A stretch of DNA of 64,000 bases from Clostridia bacterium (GTDB taxonomy: Bacteria > Bacillota > Clostridia > Oscillospirales > Acutalibacteraceae): contig JAFQSY010000004.1 in assembly GCA_017409265.1 (NCBI GenBank), forward strand, positions 16,526 to 80,525, in the 5' to 3' direction. This document shows positions 43,765 through 53,191 of the stretch, one piece after another. The notes beneath the pieces are model-generated. The model ran no database searches and was not told the DNA's origin. It saw nothing but the letters and a program-made list of their open reading frames with translations. The position numbers were made by a program, and so were the translations under genes. The number at the start of each line of letters is the position of its first letter. The first letter of the stretch is position 1.

Positions 43765-45160
43765 TTGCATTCTCCCTGCGCTGTGTAAGCTCTTTCTGAA
43801 TTTCTTCTTTTTTCTTGCCTGAATAATCATTGAAGAACATCGGTATTGCGGCAAGTGCAAGGCTGACGGCAGGTATGATTGTTACCATTATAAACATACC
43901 GTCAAGAGTTTCCGTGCTCTGCTGCTGAACAATTTCCTTGAGCTGACCGAGTTCGTTATATTCTCTTAAAGGCTGAACATAGTTGAAGATTTCAAGCACC
44001 TGTGTGGTAATGAAGTTTGAAATACCTGCAGTAAGATTACTGATGAAGGTCTGACACGCAAAACACGCACCCTCCGCACGTCTGCCCGTTTTCCACTCGA
44101 GGTAATCAACGCTGTCCGCAATCATGGCATAGGTGATAACATTGAAAATACCGAGGGGCAGACCTGCAAACACAAGCATTGCAAGGAATGCATAGAAATT
44201 TGAGTAGCCGACAAAATACATTATCAGGTGTACTGCCGCACCGAAAAAGGCCGATGCTATATAAATTGACTTGAGCGACAGTTTTTTACGCAGTACGGGC
44301 ATAAGCACCATCGCAACCATCATACCTGCACCGATAGCAACGGTCATAACGGTCTGAACAGGGAATTTCTCTTTATATGGTGTAAAGAGATAGTTTGCAA
44401 GATATGCACCCGAGGTCTGTGCCATAAGCATTGCTGAACCGAGTATGCTTGAAATAATAACAAGGATAAGAGGTTTGTTTTTTGTGTATGCAAGGAAATA
44501 TTCCTTGACTGTGATTTTCTCTTTTTTATCCTCGAGTCTTTCTTTTGTTCCGAAGAACGCAAGCCATGAAAGAGTTGTGCCTGCGGAAGCAATAAGCACA
44601 GCGCTGATGAGGTAGCCTTTTGAAAGACCGAGCTTATCTGTAAATGCTCCTACAAGAAGAGTCGGAACAATTCCGCCGATTGTGCAAAAAATTCTTGCAG
44701 TCGAAAGAAGCTTGTTTCGTTCTTTTTCAAGAGGAGAAACAACCGCACTCATGCCCCAGAAAGGAACATCCTGAATTGTAAAGCAAGCTGCCCAGAGAAT
44801 ATATGTAGCAGCGGAATAAATAAATCTGAATGTGTAGTTATCATCAGCGGGTACAACGGGCACCCAGAAAAGAAGAATTGTTGAAACAAGAATCAGCGGA
44901 GGTGAAATCAGAAGAAAAGGGCGAAGCTTTCCAAACTTTGTCTTTGTTTTGTCAACGATAATACCCATAACCGGGTCATTGAAGGCATCAAAAATACGGG
45001 TGATAAGAATAATCATACCTGCATCGCTGAACTTAAGGTGCATTGCATCGGTATAGAAAATCAGCAAGAAGGTTGACATGAGATTATAAATCATGCTTCT
45101 GCCGAAGCCTGCGGTTGAGAAACTCAAAAGCTCGCTGTTTTTAAGGTATTTCTTTTCCAT
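43751..45160 (-). CDS. GPH-family sugar:cation symporter
   Basis: 469 residues, about 12 transmembrane helices. The first part (GFGRSMIYNLMSTFLLIFYTDA) and DPVMGIIVDKTKTKFGKLRPF motif are typical of MelB/XylP-like symporters that import sugars or glycosides with Na+ or H+. The sugar is unknown; the AraD-like neighbour suggests a pentose or pentose glycoside. It overlaps the preceding gene by one base and the DUF4364 gene by 14. Confidence 0.88.
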   Translation of the reverse strand: MEKKYLKNSELLSFSTAGFGRSMIYNLMSTFLLIFYTDAMHLKFSDAGMIILITRIFDAFNDPVMGIIVDKTKTKFGKLRPFLLISPPLILVSTILLFWVPVVPADDNYTFRFIYSAATYILWAACFTIQDVPFWGMSAVVSPLEKERNKLLSTARIFCTIGGIVPTLLVGAFTDKLGLSKGYLISAVLIASAGTTLSWLAFFGTKERLEDKKEKITVKEYFLAYTKNKPLILVIISSILGSAMLMAQTSGAYLANYLFTPYKEKFPVQTVMTVAIGAGMMVAMVLMPVLRKKLSLKSIYIASAFFGAAVHLIMYFVGYSNFYAFLAMLVFAGLPLGIFNVITYAMIADSVDYLEWKTGRRAEGACFACQTFISNLTAGISNFITTQVLEIFNYVQPLREYNELGQLKEIVQQQSTETLDGMFIMVTIIPAVSLALAAIPMFFNDYSGKKKEEIQKELTQRRENANVNG

Positions 45161-45690
45161 TATTTGTTTCTCCTTCTGCCTTTGATATCTTTACGCTTGT
45201 TTCTGTTGGGATACATGGGCTGACCGTATCTGCCTCTGTTAAGAAGCTCGGGAGTGAGGAAGCGCTCTTTGGTTGCATATGCACCGCATAGATTTGACCA
45301 GCCTTCACAGTACGCACGGTAATACGAAACGCCCTTTTCCTTGCGCAATTTGACAAAACAAGGAAGATTGCACCATATTACCGACGGAAGCGCAATAACA
45401 ATCATAAACAGAGGTCCGAGAATAAGTGACTGAACTGTATGTCCGTATTCATGGATTTTTGTATCGTGGAGAGCATCGCCCTCACGGTTTTTGTTAATAA
45501 AAATAAACATTCCGAGCGATACTCCGCCGAAATTCTTTTTGTCGATATAGGTTATCAGCGCATGATGATACCATTCGCTCTCGGCACCCTTTGATTTGTA
45601 AATCGCAAGCATGATTAACCCCATGATATTCTGCACAATTGCATAGGTAAATTGCCAGAGATAAAACAGAATTGCCCTTAAAATTTTCAC
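45160..45690 (-). CDS. Membrane protein with HEYGH metalloprotease motif
   Basis: About 176 residues. One or two N-terminal membrane helices (ILRAILFYLWQFTYAIVQNIMGLIMLAIY), then HEYGHTVQSLILGP, an HExxH zinc motif, next to a second hydrophobic stretch, then EGWSNLCGAY that may give a third ligand. The C-terminus is very basic (NRNKRKDIKGRRRNK). Site-2-like or minor metalloprotease activity is possible, but no family is known to me. The GTG at 45690 was chosen for the GGTGA ahead of it; a longer GTG start at 45702 has no ribosome site. Confidence 0.65.
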   Translation of the reverse strand: MKILRAILFYLWQFTYAIVQNIMGLIMLAIYKSKGAESEWYHHALITYIDKKNFGGVSLGMFIFINKNREGDALHDTKIHEYGHTVQSLILGPLFMIVIALPSVIWCNLPCFVKLRKEKGVSYYRAYCEGWSNLCGAYATKERFLTPELLNRGRYGQPMYPNRNKRKDIKGRRRNK

Positions 45691-45777
45691 ATAATCACCC
45701 ACTATAATTACAATTAAATTTATGATACCATAATTTTAATATTTTTGCAAGATAATATATTATAATCTTTATAAATG

Positions 45778-45806
45778 TTGACAATAAAGAAATCGTGTGC
45801 TATACT
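45778..45806 (+). promoter_or_regulatory. Promoter of ileS
   Basis: TTGACA, a 17-base spacer and TATACT. The leader of about 85 bases holds a short hairpin (GTGCGG/CCGCAC, 45828-45849) but no T-box consensus. Confidence 0.75.
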
Positions 45807-45898
45807 TTTTCAGTATATAATCGATTCGTGCGGTCTTTTTTTGCCGCACAAAATCAAGGTAATAATCAAGATTCTCAAATAAATCGGAGGAATGCAAA

Positions 45899-48800
45899 AT
45901 GTACGAAAAGGTTTCGTCGAATTTTGATTTCGTGACCAGAGAAAAAGCTGTTCTTGATTTCTGGAAAGAAAATCAGATTTTCGAAAAGAGCATTGAAGAG
46001 CGTAAGGGCTGTCCGACATACACTTTCTATGACGGTCCCCCCACCGCTAACGGCAAACCCCATATCGGCCATGTTCTTACCCGCGTTATCAAGGATATGA
46101 TTCCCAGATACAGAACAATGAAGGGCTACATGGTTCCCAGAAAAGCAGGTTGGGATACTCACGGTCTCCCCGTTGAGCTTGAAATCGAAAAAGAGCTCGG
46201 CATCAACGGCAAGGAACAGATTGAAAACTACGGTCTTGAACCCTTCATCGGCAGATGTAAGGAAAGCGTTTGGAAGTATAAAGGAATGTGGGAGGATTTT
46301 TCCGGCACAGTCGGCTTCTGGGCTGATATGGATAATCCCTATGTTACCTACCACAACAGCTACATTGAGTCCATCTGGTGGTCACTCAAGGAAATCTGGA
46401 ACAAGGGTCTTCTTTACAAGGGCTTCAAAATTGTTCCCTACTGCCCCAGATGCGGAACACCCCTTTCTTCACACGAAGTTGCACAGGGTTATAAGGCCGT
46501 CAAAGAGCGTTCGGCAGTTGTAAGATTCAAGGTTATTGGCGAAGATGCCTATTTCCTTGCATGGACAACAACCCCCTGGACTCTCCCCTCAAACTGCGCT
46601 CTCTGCGTTAATCCCGAAGAAACATACTGCAAGGTCAAAGCAGCAGACGGCTACACATATTATATGGCAAAGGCTCTGCTTGACAATGTTCTCGGTTCAC
46701 TCGGCGACAAGGAAAACGGCATCGAGGCTTATGAGATTCTTGAAACCTATGTAGGCACAGACCTTGAATATAAAGAATATGAGCCACTCTTTGCATGCGC
46801 AGGCGAGGTTGCAAAGAAACAAAACAAAAAGGCTCATTTCGTGACTGTTGATAATTACGTTACCATGTCAGACGGTACAGGTATCGTTCATATCGCTCCT
46901 GCATTCGGTGAGGACGACGCAAAAGTCGGCAGAGCTTACGACCTTCCTTTCGTTCAGTTTGTTGACGGCAAGGGAAACATGACTGAAGAAACCCCCTATG
47001 CAGGCATGTTTGTTAAGGATGCAGACCCCAAAATTCTTGTTGACCTTGACAGCGAAGGTAAGCTCTTCTCCGCTCCGAAGTTTGAGCACGACTATCCCTT
47101 CTGCTGGAGATGCGACACTCCGCTCATCTATTACGCAAGAGAATCCTGGTTCATCAAGATGACAGCCGTTAAGGATAATCTTGTTAAGAACAACAACACC
47201 GTAAACTGGATTCCCGAAAGCATCGGTAAGGGCAGATTCGGTGACTGGCTTGAAAACATTCAGGACTGGGGCATCAGCCGTAACCGTTATTGGGGTACAC
47301 CCCTCAACATCTGGGAATGCGAATGCGGCCACAGACATTCAATCGGTTCAATTGAAGAACTTAAATCAATGAGCAGCAATTGCCCCGATAACATTGAGCT
47401 CCACCGTCCGTTCATTGACGATGTTACAATCAAGTGCGAAAAGTGCGGCAGCGAAATGAAGAGAGTTCCCGAGGTTATCGACTGCTGGTACGATTCAGGC
47501 GCAATGCCCTTCGCACAGCATCACTATCCGTTTGAGAATAAAGACCTCTTTGAGCAACAATTCCCCGCAGAGTTTATCTCCGAGGCTGTTGACCAGACAA
47601 GAGGCTGGTTCTATTCTCTTATGGCTATCTCAACTCTTCTCTTTGATAAATCCCCATATAAGAATGTTATTGTTCTCGGTCTTGTTCAGGATGAAAACGG
47701 TCAGAAGATGTCCAAATCCAAAGGCAATGCGGTTGACCCGTTCGATGCTCTCGCAAAGCACGGCGCAGATGCTATCCGTTGGTATTTCTATACAAACTCC
47801 GCACCCTGGCTTCCCAACAGATTCCATGACAACGCTGTTGTTGAAGGCAAGAGAAAGTTCATGGGTACTCTTTGGAACACCTATGCATTCTACGTTCTTT
47901 ATGCTAATATAGATAAGTTCAACCCCGCAGAGCATGAGCTTGAATATGACAAACTTTCCATCATGGATAAGTGGCTTCTTTCAAAGCTCAATACTCTGAT
48001 TGATACGGTTGACAATTATCTTGATAACTATGCTATCCCTGAAGCTGCAAAAGCTCTTCAGAGCTTTGTTGACGATATGAGTAACTGGTATGTCCGCCGC
48101 GGCAGAGAGCGTTTCTGGGCACAGGGACTTGAGCAGGATAAGATTAATGCTTACATGACTCTCTACACCGCTCTTGTAACAGTTATCAAGCTCGCAGCTC
48201 CCATGATTCCCTTCATGGCAGAGGATATTTACCGCAACCTTGTATGCAACGTTGACAAAAACGCTCCCATCAGCATCCATCTTTGCGATTATCCCGTATC
48301 GGATACAAAGCTTGTCAACAAGGAGCTTGAGGCATCAATGGACGAGGTTCTCAACATTGTTGTCCTCGGTCGTGCGGCAAGAAACACCGCTAACATCAAG
48401 AACAGACAACCTCTCGGCAAGATTTTCGTAACTGCTGCAAAAGCACTTGATAAAGAATGCTGCGAAATCGTTGAAGACGAGCTCAACGTTAAGGAGCTTG
48501 AATTTGTTACCGATTCATCGGGCTATGTTTCACACAGCTTCAAGCCGCAACTCAAGACTCTCGGACCCAAGTACGGCAAGCTTCTCGGCGCAATCAGAGA
48601 AAAGCTCGCTTCTCTTGACGGCTCGGCAGCAAAGGCAGAGCTTGACGAAAAGGGTTCAATCAGCTTCACCGCAGGCGATACCGAAATCTCGCTCGCAGTT
48701 GAAGATCTTCTTATTGAAACCGTTCAGAAGGAAGGCTTCCAGGCAGAAAGCGGCAACGGCGTTACCGTTGTTCTTGATACAAATCTAACAGACGAACTCA

Positions 48801-49054
48801 TTGAAGAGGGTTTTGTAAGAGAGCTTATTTCGAAGATTCAGACCATGCGTAAGGACGCAGGCTTTGAGGTTATGGACACAATCAAAATTTACGTCAGCGG
48901 CAACGAAAAGATTGAAGCAATCTTCGCATCAAACGAAGGCACAATCAAGCACGATGTTCTTGCAACAGATATCATCGCTTCCGCAGGCGGTTCATATACC
49001 AAGGAATGGGATATCAACGGCGAAAAAGTAACTCTCGGCGTTGAGAAGAACTAA
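45899..49054 (+). CDS. ileS: Isoleucyl-tRNA synthetase, long eukaryote-like type
   Basis: 1051 residues. Class I synthetase with HIGH (55-58, GKPHIGHVLTR) and KMSKS (603-607). The order DGPPTANGKPHIGH then GWDTHGLPVELEIEKELGI, the length, and the absence of the terminal zinc-finger arrangement of short IleS point to the IleS2-type, which in other bacteria tolerates mupirocin. The large insertion (CP1 editing domain, about 190-400) is present. An ATCGGAGG site precedes the ATG. It is an independent unit between its own promoter and a strong terminator. Confidence 0.95.
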   Translation: MYEKVSSNFDFVTREKAVLDFWKENQIFEKSIEERKGCPTYTFYDGPPTANGKPHIGHVLTRVIKDMIPRYRTMKGYMVPRKAGWDTHGLPVELEIEKELGINGKEQIENYGLEPFIGRCKESVWKYKGMWEDFSGTVGFWADMDNPYVTYHNSYIESIWWSLKEIWNKGLLYKGFKIVPYCPRCGTPLSSHEVAQGYKAVKERSAVVRFKVIGEDAYFLAWTTTPWTLPSNCALCVNPEETYCKVKAADGYTYYMAKALLDNVLGSLGDKENGIEAYEILETYVGTDLEYKEYEPLFACAGEVAKKQNKKAHFVTVDNYVTMSDGTGIVHIAPAFGEDDAKVGRAYDLPFVQFVDGKGNMTEETPYAGMFVKDADPKILVDLDSEGKLFSAPKFEHDYPFCWRCDTPLIYYARESWFIKMTAVKDNLVKNNNTVNWIPESIGKGRFGDWLENIQDWGISRNRYWGTPLNIWECECGHRHSIGSIEELKSMSSNCPDNIELHRPFIDDVTIKCEKCGSEMKRVPEVIDCWYDSGAMPFAQHHYPFENKDLFEQQFPAEFISEAVDQTRGWFYSLMAISTLLFDKSPYKNVIVLGLVQDENGQKMSKSKGNAVDPFDALAKHGADAIRWYFYTNSAPWLPNRFHDNAVVEGKRKFMGTLWNTYAFYVLYANIDKFNPAEHELEYDKLSIMDKWLLSKLNTLIDTVDNYLDNYAIPEAAKALQSFVDDMSNWYVRRGRERFWAQGLEQDKINAYMTLYTALVTVIKLAAPMIPFMAEDIYRNLVCNVDKNAPISIHLCDYPVSDTKLVNKELEASMDEVLNIVVLGRAARNTANIKNRQPLGKIFVTAAKALDKECCEIVEDELNVKELEFVTDSSGYVSHSFKPQLKTLGPKYGKLLGAIREKLASLDGSAAKAELDEKGSISFTAGDTEISLAVEDLLIETVQKEGFQAESGNGVTVVLDTNLTDELIEEGFVRELISKIQTMRKDAGFEVMDTIKIYVSGNEKIEAIFASNEGTIKHDVLATDIIASAGGSYTKEWDINGEKVTLGVEKN

Positions 49055-49066
49055 AAGATAAAATCA

Positions 49067-49110
49067 TAACCCCCGTAAATTTTGGTGAACACCAAAATTT
49101 ACGGGGGTTA
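49067..49110. terminator. Long inverted-repeat terminator after ileS
   Basis: A perfect 21-bp inverted repeat; the effective loop is about 4 bases. It lies between two convergent genes, and probably stops both transcripts. The T-run is weak on either strand. Confidence 0.75.
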
Positions 49111-49118
49111 TATTCGTT

Positions 49119-50825
49119 TTAGAATATCATTTTAAAAAGTACAGAAAGAACTGTTGAAAGCATCTTTGCAATGCTGTTGAAGAAGCTATAGATACTGTCC
49201 ATAACATTCTGAACATTGCTCTCAACGGTAATGGTACCGTAGCCTTCGATTGTGCCGTTGTTGTCATCAACACCGTCATCATCAACAATGAATGCGTGAA
49301 CGAGGGGTGAAACAGCCGCAAGAAGAAAATATTCCATCGGAGTTACGCCGCCGAAAATCTGCGTACCGAGCTTTGTAAGGTCGGTAATGATTGAATCCGT
49401 GCCGAGGTCTGCAAGAATTGAATTTGCAGCTTCAAGGAAAACTTCATCGGTAACGGTTGCAAGGTCATCCTTGAGAAGAAGAGCAACAAGGCGAAGGAAA
49501 ATGGTGATTTCGGTTGATTCAAAGTGGAAATCCTCCGAGCCTTCGTAGTGAGCCGCAACAAGCTCTGTTGCAACTTGCCAGCCCGTTTCATATTCGCTGT
49601 CGGGAATGTCAAGATTATATTCCTTGGCAAGCTCCTGAATACCGCCTTCGCCGTAGAGAGGCTGTTCAAGAATCTTGCGAAGTCCGCCGACTGCTGTGTT
49701 TACGAGGTCATAGAATATTTCGCCCTCTGCAATGCCAATCTGCTCCATCTTGAGCGAACGGGTAAGGCGCCACTGAACGCCAGCCTTGAGGAAGCCCTTT
49801 GCATAATCGTTAAGACCTGATTCCATAAGGTCAAGCTGTTCCTGCGAATAGCCCTTGACTGTTGCGGAAAGTGCCTCTGTATCAAGCGTATCAACTGTCT
49901 GTGCTTCGTATTTGATTTCCTTTTCAGTGATTTCAAAGGTTCTGTACTGAAGAGGATACATTGTAAGCGATGTTGTTGCAAAATCGTAGATAACATTGCC
50001 TGCAGGTGAAGTATATGAGGTTGCATCGCTGCAATGCTCATGGCCTGTAAACACAAGCTTTATGCCCCAATCGGCAAAGAGAGTTGCTGTTGTATAGTGG
50101 AATCTGACGATGAAATCGTGGCTGAGAAGTCTCTGAAGAGGAAGATGGTCGAGAAGATTGTGGTGCATCATAAGAATGGGATATCTTCCGTCCTTCTTTG
50201 CCTGCTGTGCCTGCTGACGCACCCAATCCAGCTTTTCCGCCGTCATACCGTCCTCTGTCGACTTGTCGTAGTCGCAGCTGTCAAGAGAAATAAGTCTGTA
50301 TTTATCGCCGAGGTTTGCGGTATATGAGCAGTTTTCTTCAACCGTTGTGAGAGCCTGGTCATAGCCGAAATCATGATAGATTTCCTTGAATTTTTCGTAT
50401 GTTGTTTCGCAGTTAAGACCTGCATCATGGTTGCCGACGGTAACATAAATCTGCTTGCCGGTCTTTTCTTCAAAAGCCTTGAACTTTGCGGCAACATCAA
50501 GATGCTCCTGAATGATTGATTTTCCGTTATCGGCAATATCACCGGGAATCAGGACAAAATCAACATCGTCATTTTCAGCGCACTGATTGAGAAATTCATC
50601 AATGATAAAGCCGCTTTCATTTTCCATTGCAGCTCTGCGGTTTGCATACCAATAAATTTCATCATCAATCTCGCCGCTTGCGGTAAGCTCTTCTTCCGGA
50701 ACATTGTAGTGAAGGTCAGAAGCAACCGCAAACTTCAAATCGGGCTCGTTATCGGCGGCAAAGCCAACCGAAACGCAGGATAATACCATTAAAAAAGAAA
50801 GCAAAGTACTGATAATCTTTTTCAT
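49119..50825 (-). CDS. Secreted calcineurin-like metallophosphoesterase
   Basis: 568 residues with a signal peptide (first 23, ending VGFA). Metallophosphoesterase motifs: ASDLHYN, PGDIADNG, GNHDAG, MMHHN and FTGHEH. It probably cleaves phosphate esters or nucleotides outside the cell; substrate unknown. A helical C-terminal half has no recognised domain, and the last 28 residues (MDSIYSFFNSIAKMLSTV and on to FKMIF) form an amphipathic tail similar in kind to that of the phosphatase at 3 kb. Two consecutive membrane-like stretches suggest surface attachment. Confidence 0.8.
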   Translation of the reverse strand: MKKIISTLLSFLMVLSCVSVGFAADNEPDLKFAVASDLHYNVPEEELTASGEIDDEIYWYANRRAAMENESGFIIDEFLNQCAENDDVDFVLIPGDIADNGKSIIQEHLDVAAKFKAFEEKTGKQIYVTVGNHDAGLNCETTYEKFKEIYHDFGYDQALTTVEENCSYTANLGDKYRLISLDSCDYDKSTEDGMTAEKLDWVRQQAQQAKKDGRYPILMMHHNLLDHLPLQRLLSHDFIVRFHYTTATLFADWGIKLVFTGHEHCSDATSYTSPAGNVIYDFATTSLTMYPLQYRTFEITEKEIKYEAQTVDTLDTEALSATVKGYSQEQLDLMESGLNDYAKGFLKAGVQWRLTRSLKMEQIGIAEGEIFYDLVNTAVGGLRKILEQPLYGEGGIQELAKEYNLDIPDSEYETGWQVATELVAAHYEGSEDFHFESTEITIFLRLVALLLKDDLATVTDEVFLEAANSILADLGTDSIITDLTKLGTQIFGGVTPMEYFLLAAVSPLVHAFIVDDDGVDDNNGTIEGYGTITVESNVQNVMDSIYSFFNSIAKMLSTVLSVLFKMIF

Positions 50826-50838
50826 TTTTCTCTCTCCT

Positions 50839-52194
50839 TTAGATTTTCATAACTCCGAGTGCATCAAGAACAGATGAAATGAGAATCAAAACGATGCAGA
50901 CGGGTGCAATATACTTGATAACTACTGTGAAGAGTGTTTTTGCTTTGAAAGGACCTGTGAGCTCAATCTCTTCAATGAGTGCTTTGGGCTTGAGAACATA
51001 GCCGACAAAAATGCAGGTAAGAAGAGCAACAATCGGCATAAGAACGCTGTTGCTGATAAAGTCGGATAAATCAAGGAAGGTCATACCTGCAACGCTGAAA
51101 CCGCCCCACACGCCGAATCCGAGCGATGAGGGAAGTCCGAGAAGAATGCTGAAAACAAGAACAATGATACATGTTTTGTTTCTGCTCCAGCCGATTTTAT
51201 CCTTAACGATTGAAACAACGGTTTCCATAAGAGAAATCGAGGATGTGAGTGCTGCAAAAAGAACAAGAAGGAAGAATGCCGCACCGATAAATGCGCCGCC
51301 CTTCATGCTCTCGAAAACCTTGGGAAGAGTAATAAACATAAGTCCGGGACCCTTGCCGAGAGCTGCCTCGTCTCCGCCCGAGAAAGCAAAAACAGCAGGA
51401 ACAATCATAAGACCTGCAAAGAATGCGATACCCGTGTCAAAGATTTCAATCTGTCTTACCGATGATTCGAGATTAACATCCTTTTTCATGTATGAGCCGT
51501 AGGTTATCATAATACCCATGGCAAGTGACATCGAATAGAAAAGCTGACCCATTGCTGCAAGAACGGTTGTTGCCGAGAATTTGCTGAAATCGGGTTTAAT
51601 ATAATAGATAAGACCGTCGATTGCACCCGGCATAAACAAAACATAGACTGCAATGAAAACCGTCAGAATAACAAGAACGGGCATCATAAACTTGCTGACT
51701 TTTTCGATACCCTTTTCAACACCAAGAAGAACGATGAGTGCAGTCAAGCCAATAAAGAGAAGGAACCAGCCTATTGGTTCAAATGGCTTTGCAATAAAGC
51801 TTTCAAAATAGCCGTCAGCCGCCGCTTCGGAAACACCACCTGTTAAAAATACAGTTAAATATTTAGATACCCAACCGCCGATAACCGAATAATACGGAAG
51901 AATTATTACAGGCACTATTGATGCAAGAACACCGATAAACGAATATTTTTTATTAAGTGTTTTGAATGCACCGATTGCGCTCTGACCTGTTTTTCTGCCT
52001 AACGCAATTTCAGCGCACATAAGAGCAAAGCCGAAGGTAACGGCAAGAGCAATATAAACAAGAAGGAAAATTCCTCCGCCGTATTTTGCCGCAAGATAAG
52101 GGAAACGCCAGATATTACCGAGACCGACCGCCGAACCTGCCGCCGCAAGCACGAAGCCGATTTTACCGGTAAAACTGCTTCTTTTTTCAGACAT
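50839..52194 (-). CDS. Neurotransmitter:sodium symporter (NSS) family transporter
   Basis: 451 residues with about 11-12 transmembrane helices. The N-terminal GFVLAAAGSAVGLGNIWRFPYLAAKYGGG is the hallmark of NSS/LeuT-like Na+-coupled amino-acid transporters. The substrate, an amino acid or a tryptophan-like compound, is unknown. It lies 13 bases upstream of the phosphoesterase gene, so the two are probably co-transcribed. Divergent from the SGNH hydrolase gene. Confidence 0.9.
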   Translation of the reverse strand: MSEKRSSFTGKIGFVLAAAGSAVGLGNIWRFPYLAAKYGGGIFLLVYIALAVTFGFALMCAEIALGRKTGQSAIGAFKTLNKKYSFIGVLASIVPVIILPYYSVIGGWVSKYLTVFLTGGVSEAAADGYFESFIAKPFEPIGWFLLFIGLTALIVLLGVEKGIEKVSKFMMPVLVILTVFIAVYVLFMPGAIDGLIYYIKPDFSKFSATTVLAAMGQLFYSMSLAMGIMITYGSYMKKDVNLESSVRQIEIFDTGIAFFAGLMIVPAVFAFSGGDEAALGKGPGLMFITLPKVFESMKGGAFIGAAFFLLVLFAALTSSISLMETVVSIVKDKIGWSRNKTCIIVLVFSILLGLPSSLGFGVWGGFSVAGMTFLDLSDFISNSVLMPIVALLTCIFVGYVLKPKALIEEIELTGPFKAKTLFTVVIKYIAPVCIVLILISSVLDALGVMKI

Positions 52195-52303
52195 ACAATA
52201 ACCATCCTCTCTACTAATAATAAAATAATCAATTTATTATCTCATAATTATTAAAATATTACAAGCAAAATATACAATTTTCCAAAAAAAATTGTCGCCG
52301 CTA

Positions 52304-52332
52304 TTGATATAAATGCCGTATCGTGATAGAAT
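52304..52332 (+). promoter_or_regulatory. Promoter of the SGNH hydrolase gene
   Basis: TTGATA, a 17-base spacer and TAGAAT with an extended -10 TG (TGATAGAAT), 20 bases before the start codon. The same TGATAGAAT form is found ahead of manA. Confidence 0.75.
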
Positions 52333-52352
52333 CTCAAAAAGGGGGCAATAAA

Positions 52353-53138
52353 ATGAAACTTGAATATATGCTCGGTGCAGCCGATGAAAAACCGCTTGAA
52401 AATCTCGTCAACAACGGCGGATATACCGCAATATTCAGAAGAATCGGTGTTGTGGGCGACAGCCTTTCTTCGGGCGAATTTGAAAGCAAGGATAAAGACG
52501 GAAACAAGGGCTACCACGACTATTTCGAATATTCATGGGGACAGAACCTTGCACGCATATCGGGAAGCGAGTGCATTAATTTTTCGAGAGGCGGAATGAC
52601 CGCCAAGGAATATTGCGAAAGCTTTGGGGATTCAATGCGTTTCTGGGATTCACGGCTTGCCTGCCAATGCTATATTATCGCTCTTGGCGTAAACGACATA
52701 CATAATATGGGGCAGGAAATCGGCTCAATTGACGATATAAAAGAAGATTACACCCAAAACGGAGAATCTTTTATAGGATATTATGCGCAAATTATTCAGA
52801 GACTGAAAAAAATTCAACCGAAAGCAAAATTCTTTCTTATGACAATGCCGAAGGAAGAAAGCCGCCGCATTCAGGAAAAAACCGTCGCACACAGAAAAGC
52901 AATTTACGAAATCGCAGAATATTTTGATAATACATACGTTCTTGACATCTATGAATACGGGCCTGTCTACGACGATGAATTTAAAAAGAGATTTTACATG
53001 GGCGGTCACATGAATCCCATGGGCTATGTTTTCACGGCTCATATGGTCGCATCATATATCGACTATATAATCCGCCATAACATTAATGATTTCAAAGAGG
53101 TCGGATTTATAGGAACAGACCTGAACTATACAGAATAA
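52353..53138 (+). CDS. SGNH/GDSL-family hydrolase
   Basis: 261 residues, no signal peptide. Blocks of the SGNH fold are plain: GDSLSSGE (catalytic Ser37), FSRGGMT (Gly block), LGVNDIHN (Asn block) and GGHMNPMGY (catalytic His). These enzymes deacetylate sugars or split esters; the target cannot be fixed. A GGGGGC site precedes the ATG. It is a single-gene unit between its own promoter and a long terminator. Confidence 0.88.
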   Translation: MKLEYMLGAADEKPLENLVNNGGYTAIFRRIGVVGDSLSSGEFESKDKDGNKGYHDYFEYSWGQNLARISGSECINFSRGGMTAKEYCESFGDSMRFWDSRLACQCYIIALGVNDIHNMGQEIGSIDDIKEDYTQNGESFIGYYAQIIQRLKKIQPKAKFFLMTMPKEESRRIQEKTVAHRKAIYEIAEYFDNTYVLDIYEYGPVYDDEFKKRFYMGGHMNPMGYVFTAHMVASYIDYIIRHNINDFKEVGFIGTDLNYTE

Positions 53139-53181
53139 CCCCACACAAAAACGTCCTTTAAGGGCGTTTTTTTGTGGGGTT
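53137..53181 (+). terminator. Terminator after the SGNH gene
   Basis: A long stem: AACCCCACA with TGTGGGGTT outside and AAAAACG / CGTTTTT inside, with a short TTTAA loop. It lies just after the stop codon, ahead of the convergent PI-PLC-like gene. Confidence 0.8.
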
Positions 53182-53191
53182 TTAATCTTTG

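Noticed and set aside
45703-45898. T-box riboswitch before ileS
   Set aside because: No T-box sequence or terminator/antiterminator pair was found in the short leader; only a plain hairpin is seen.
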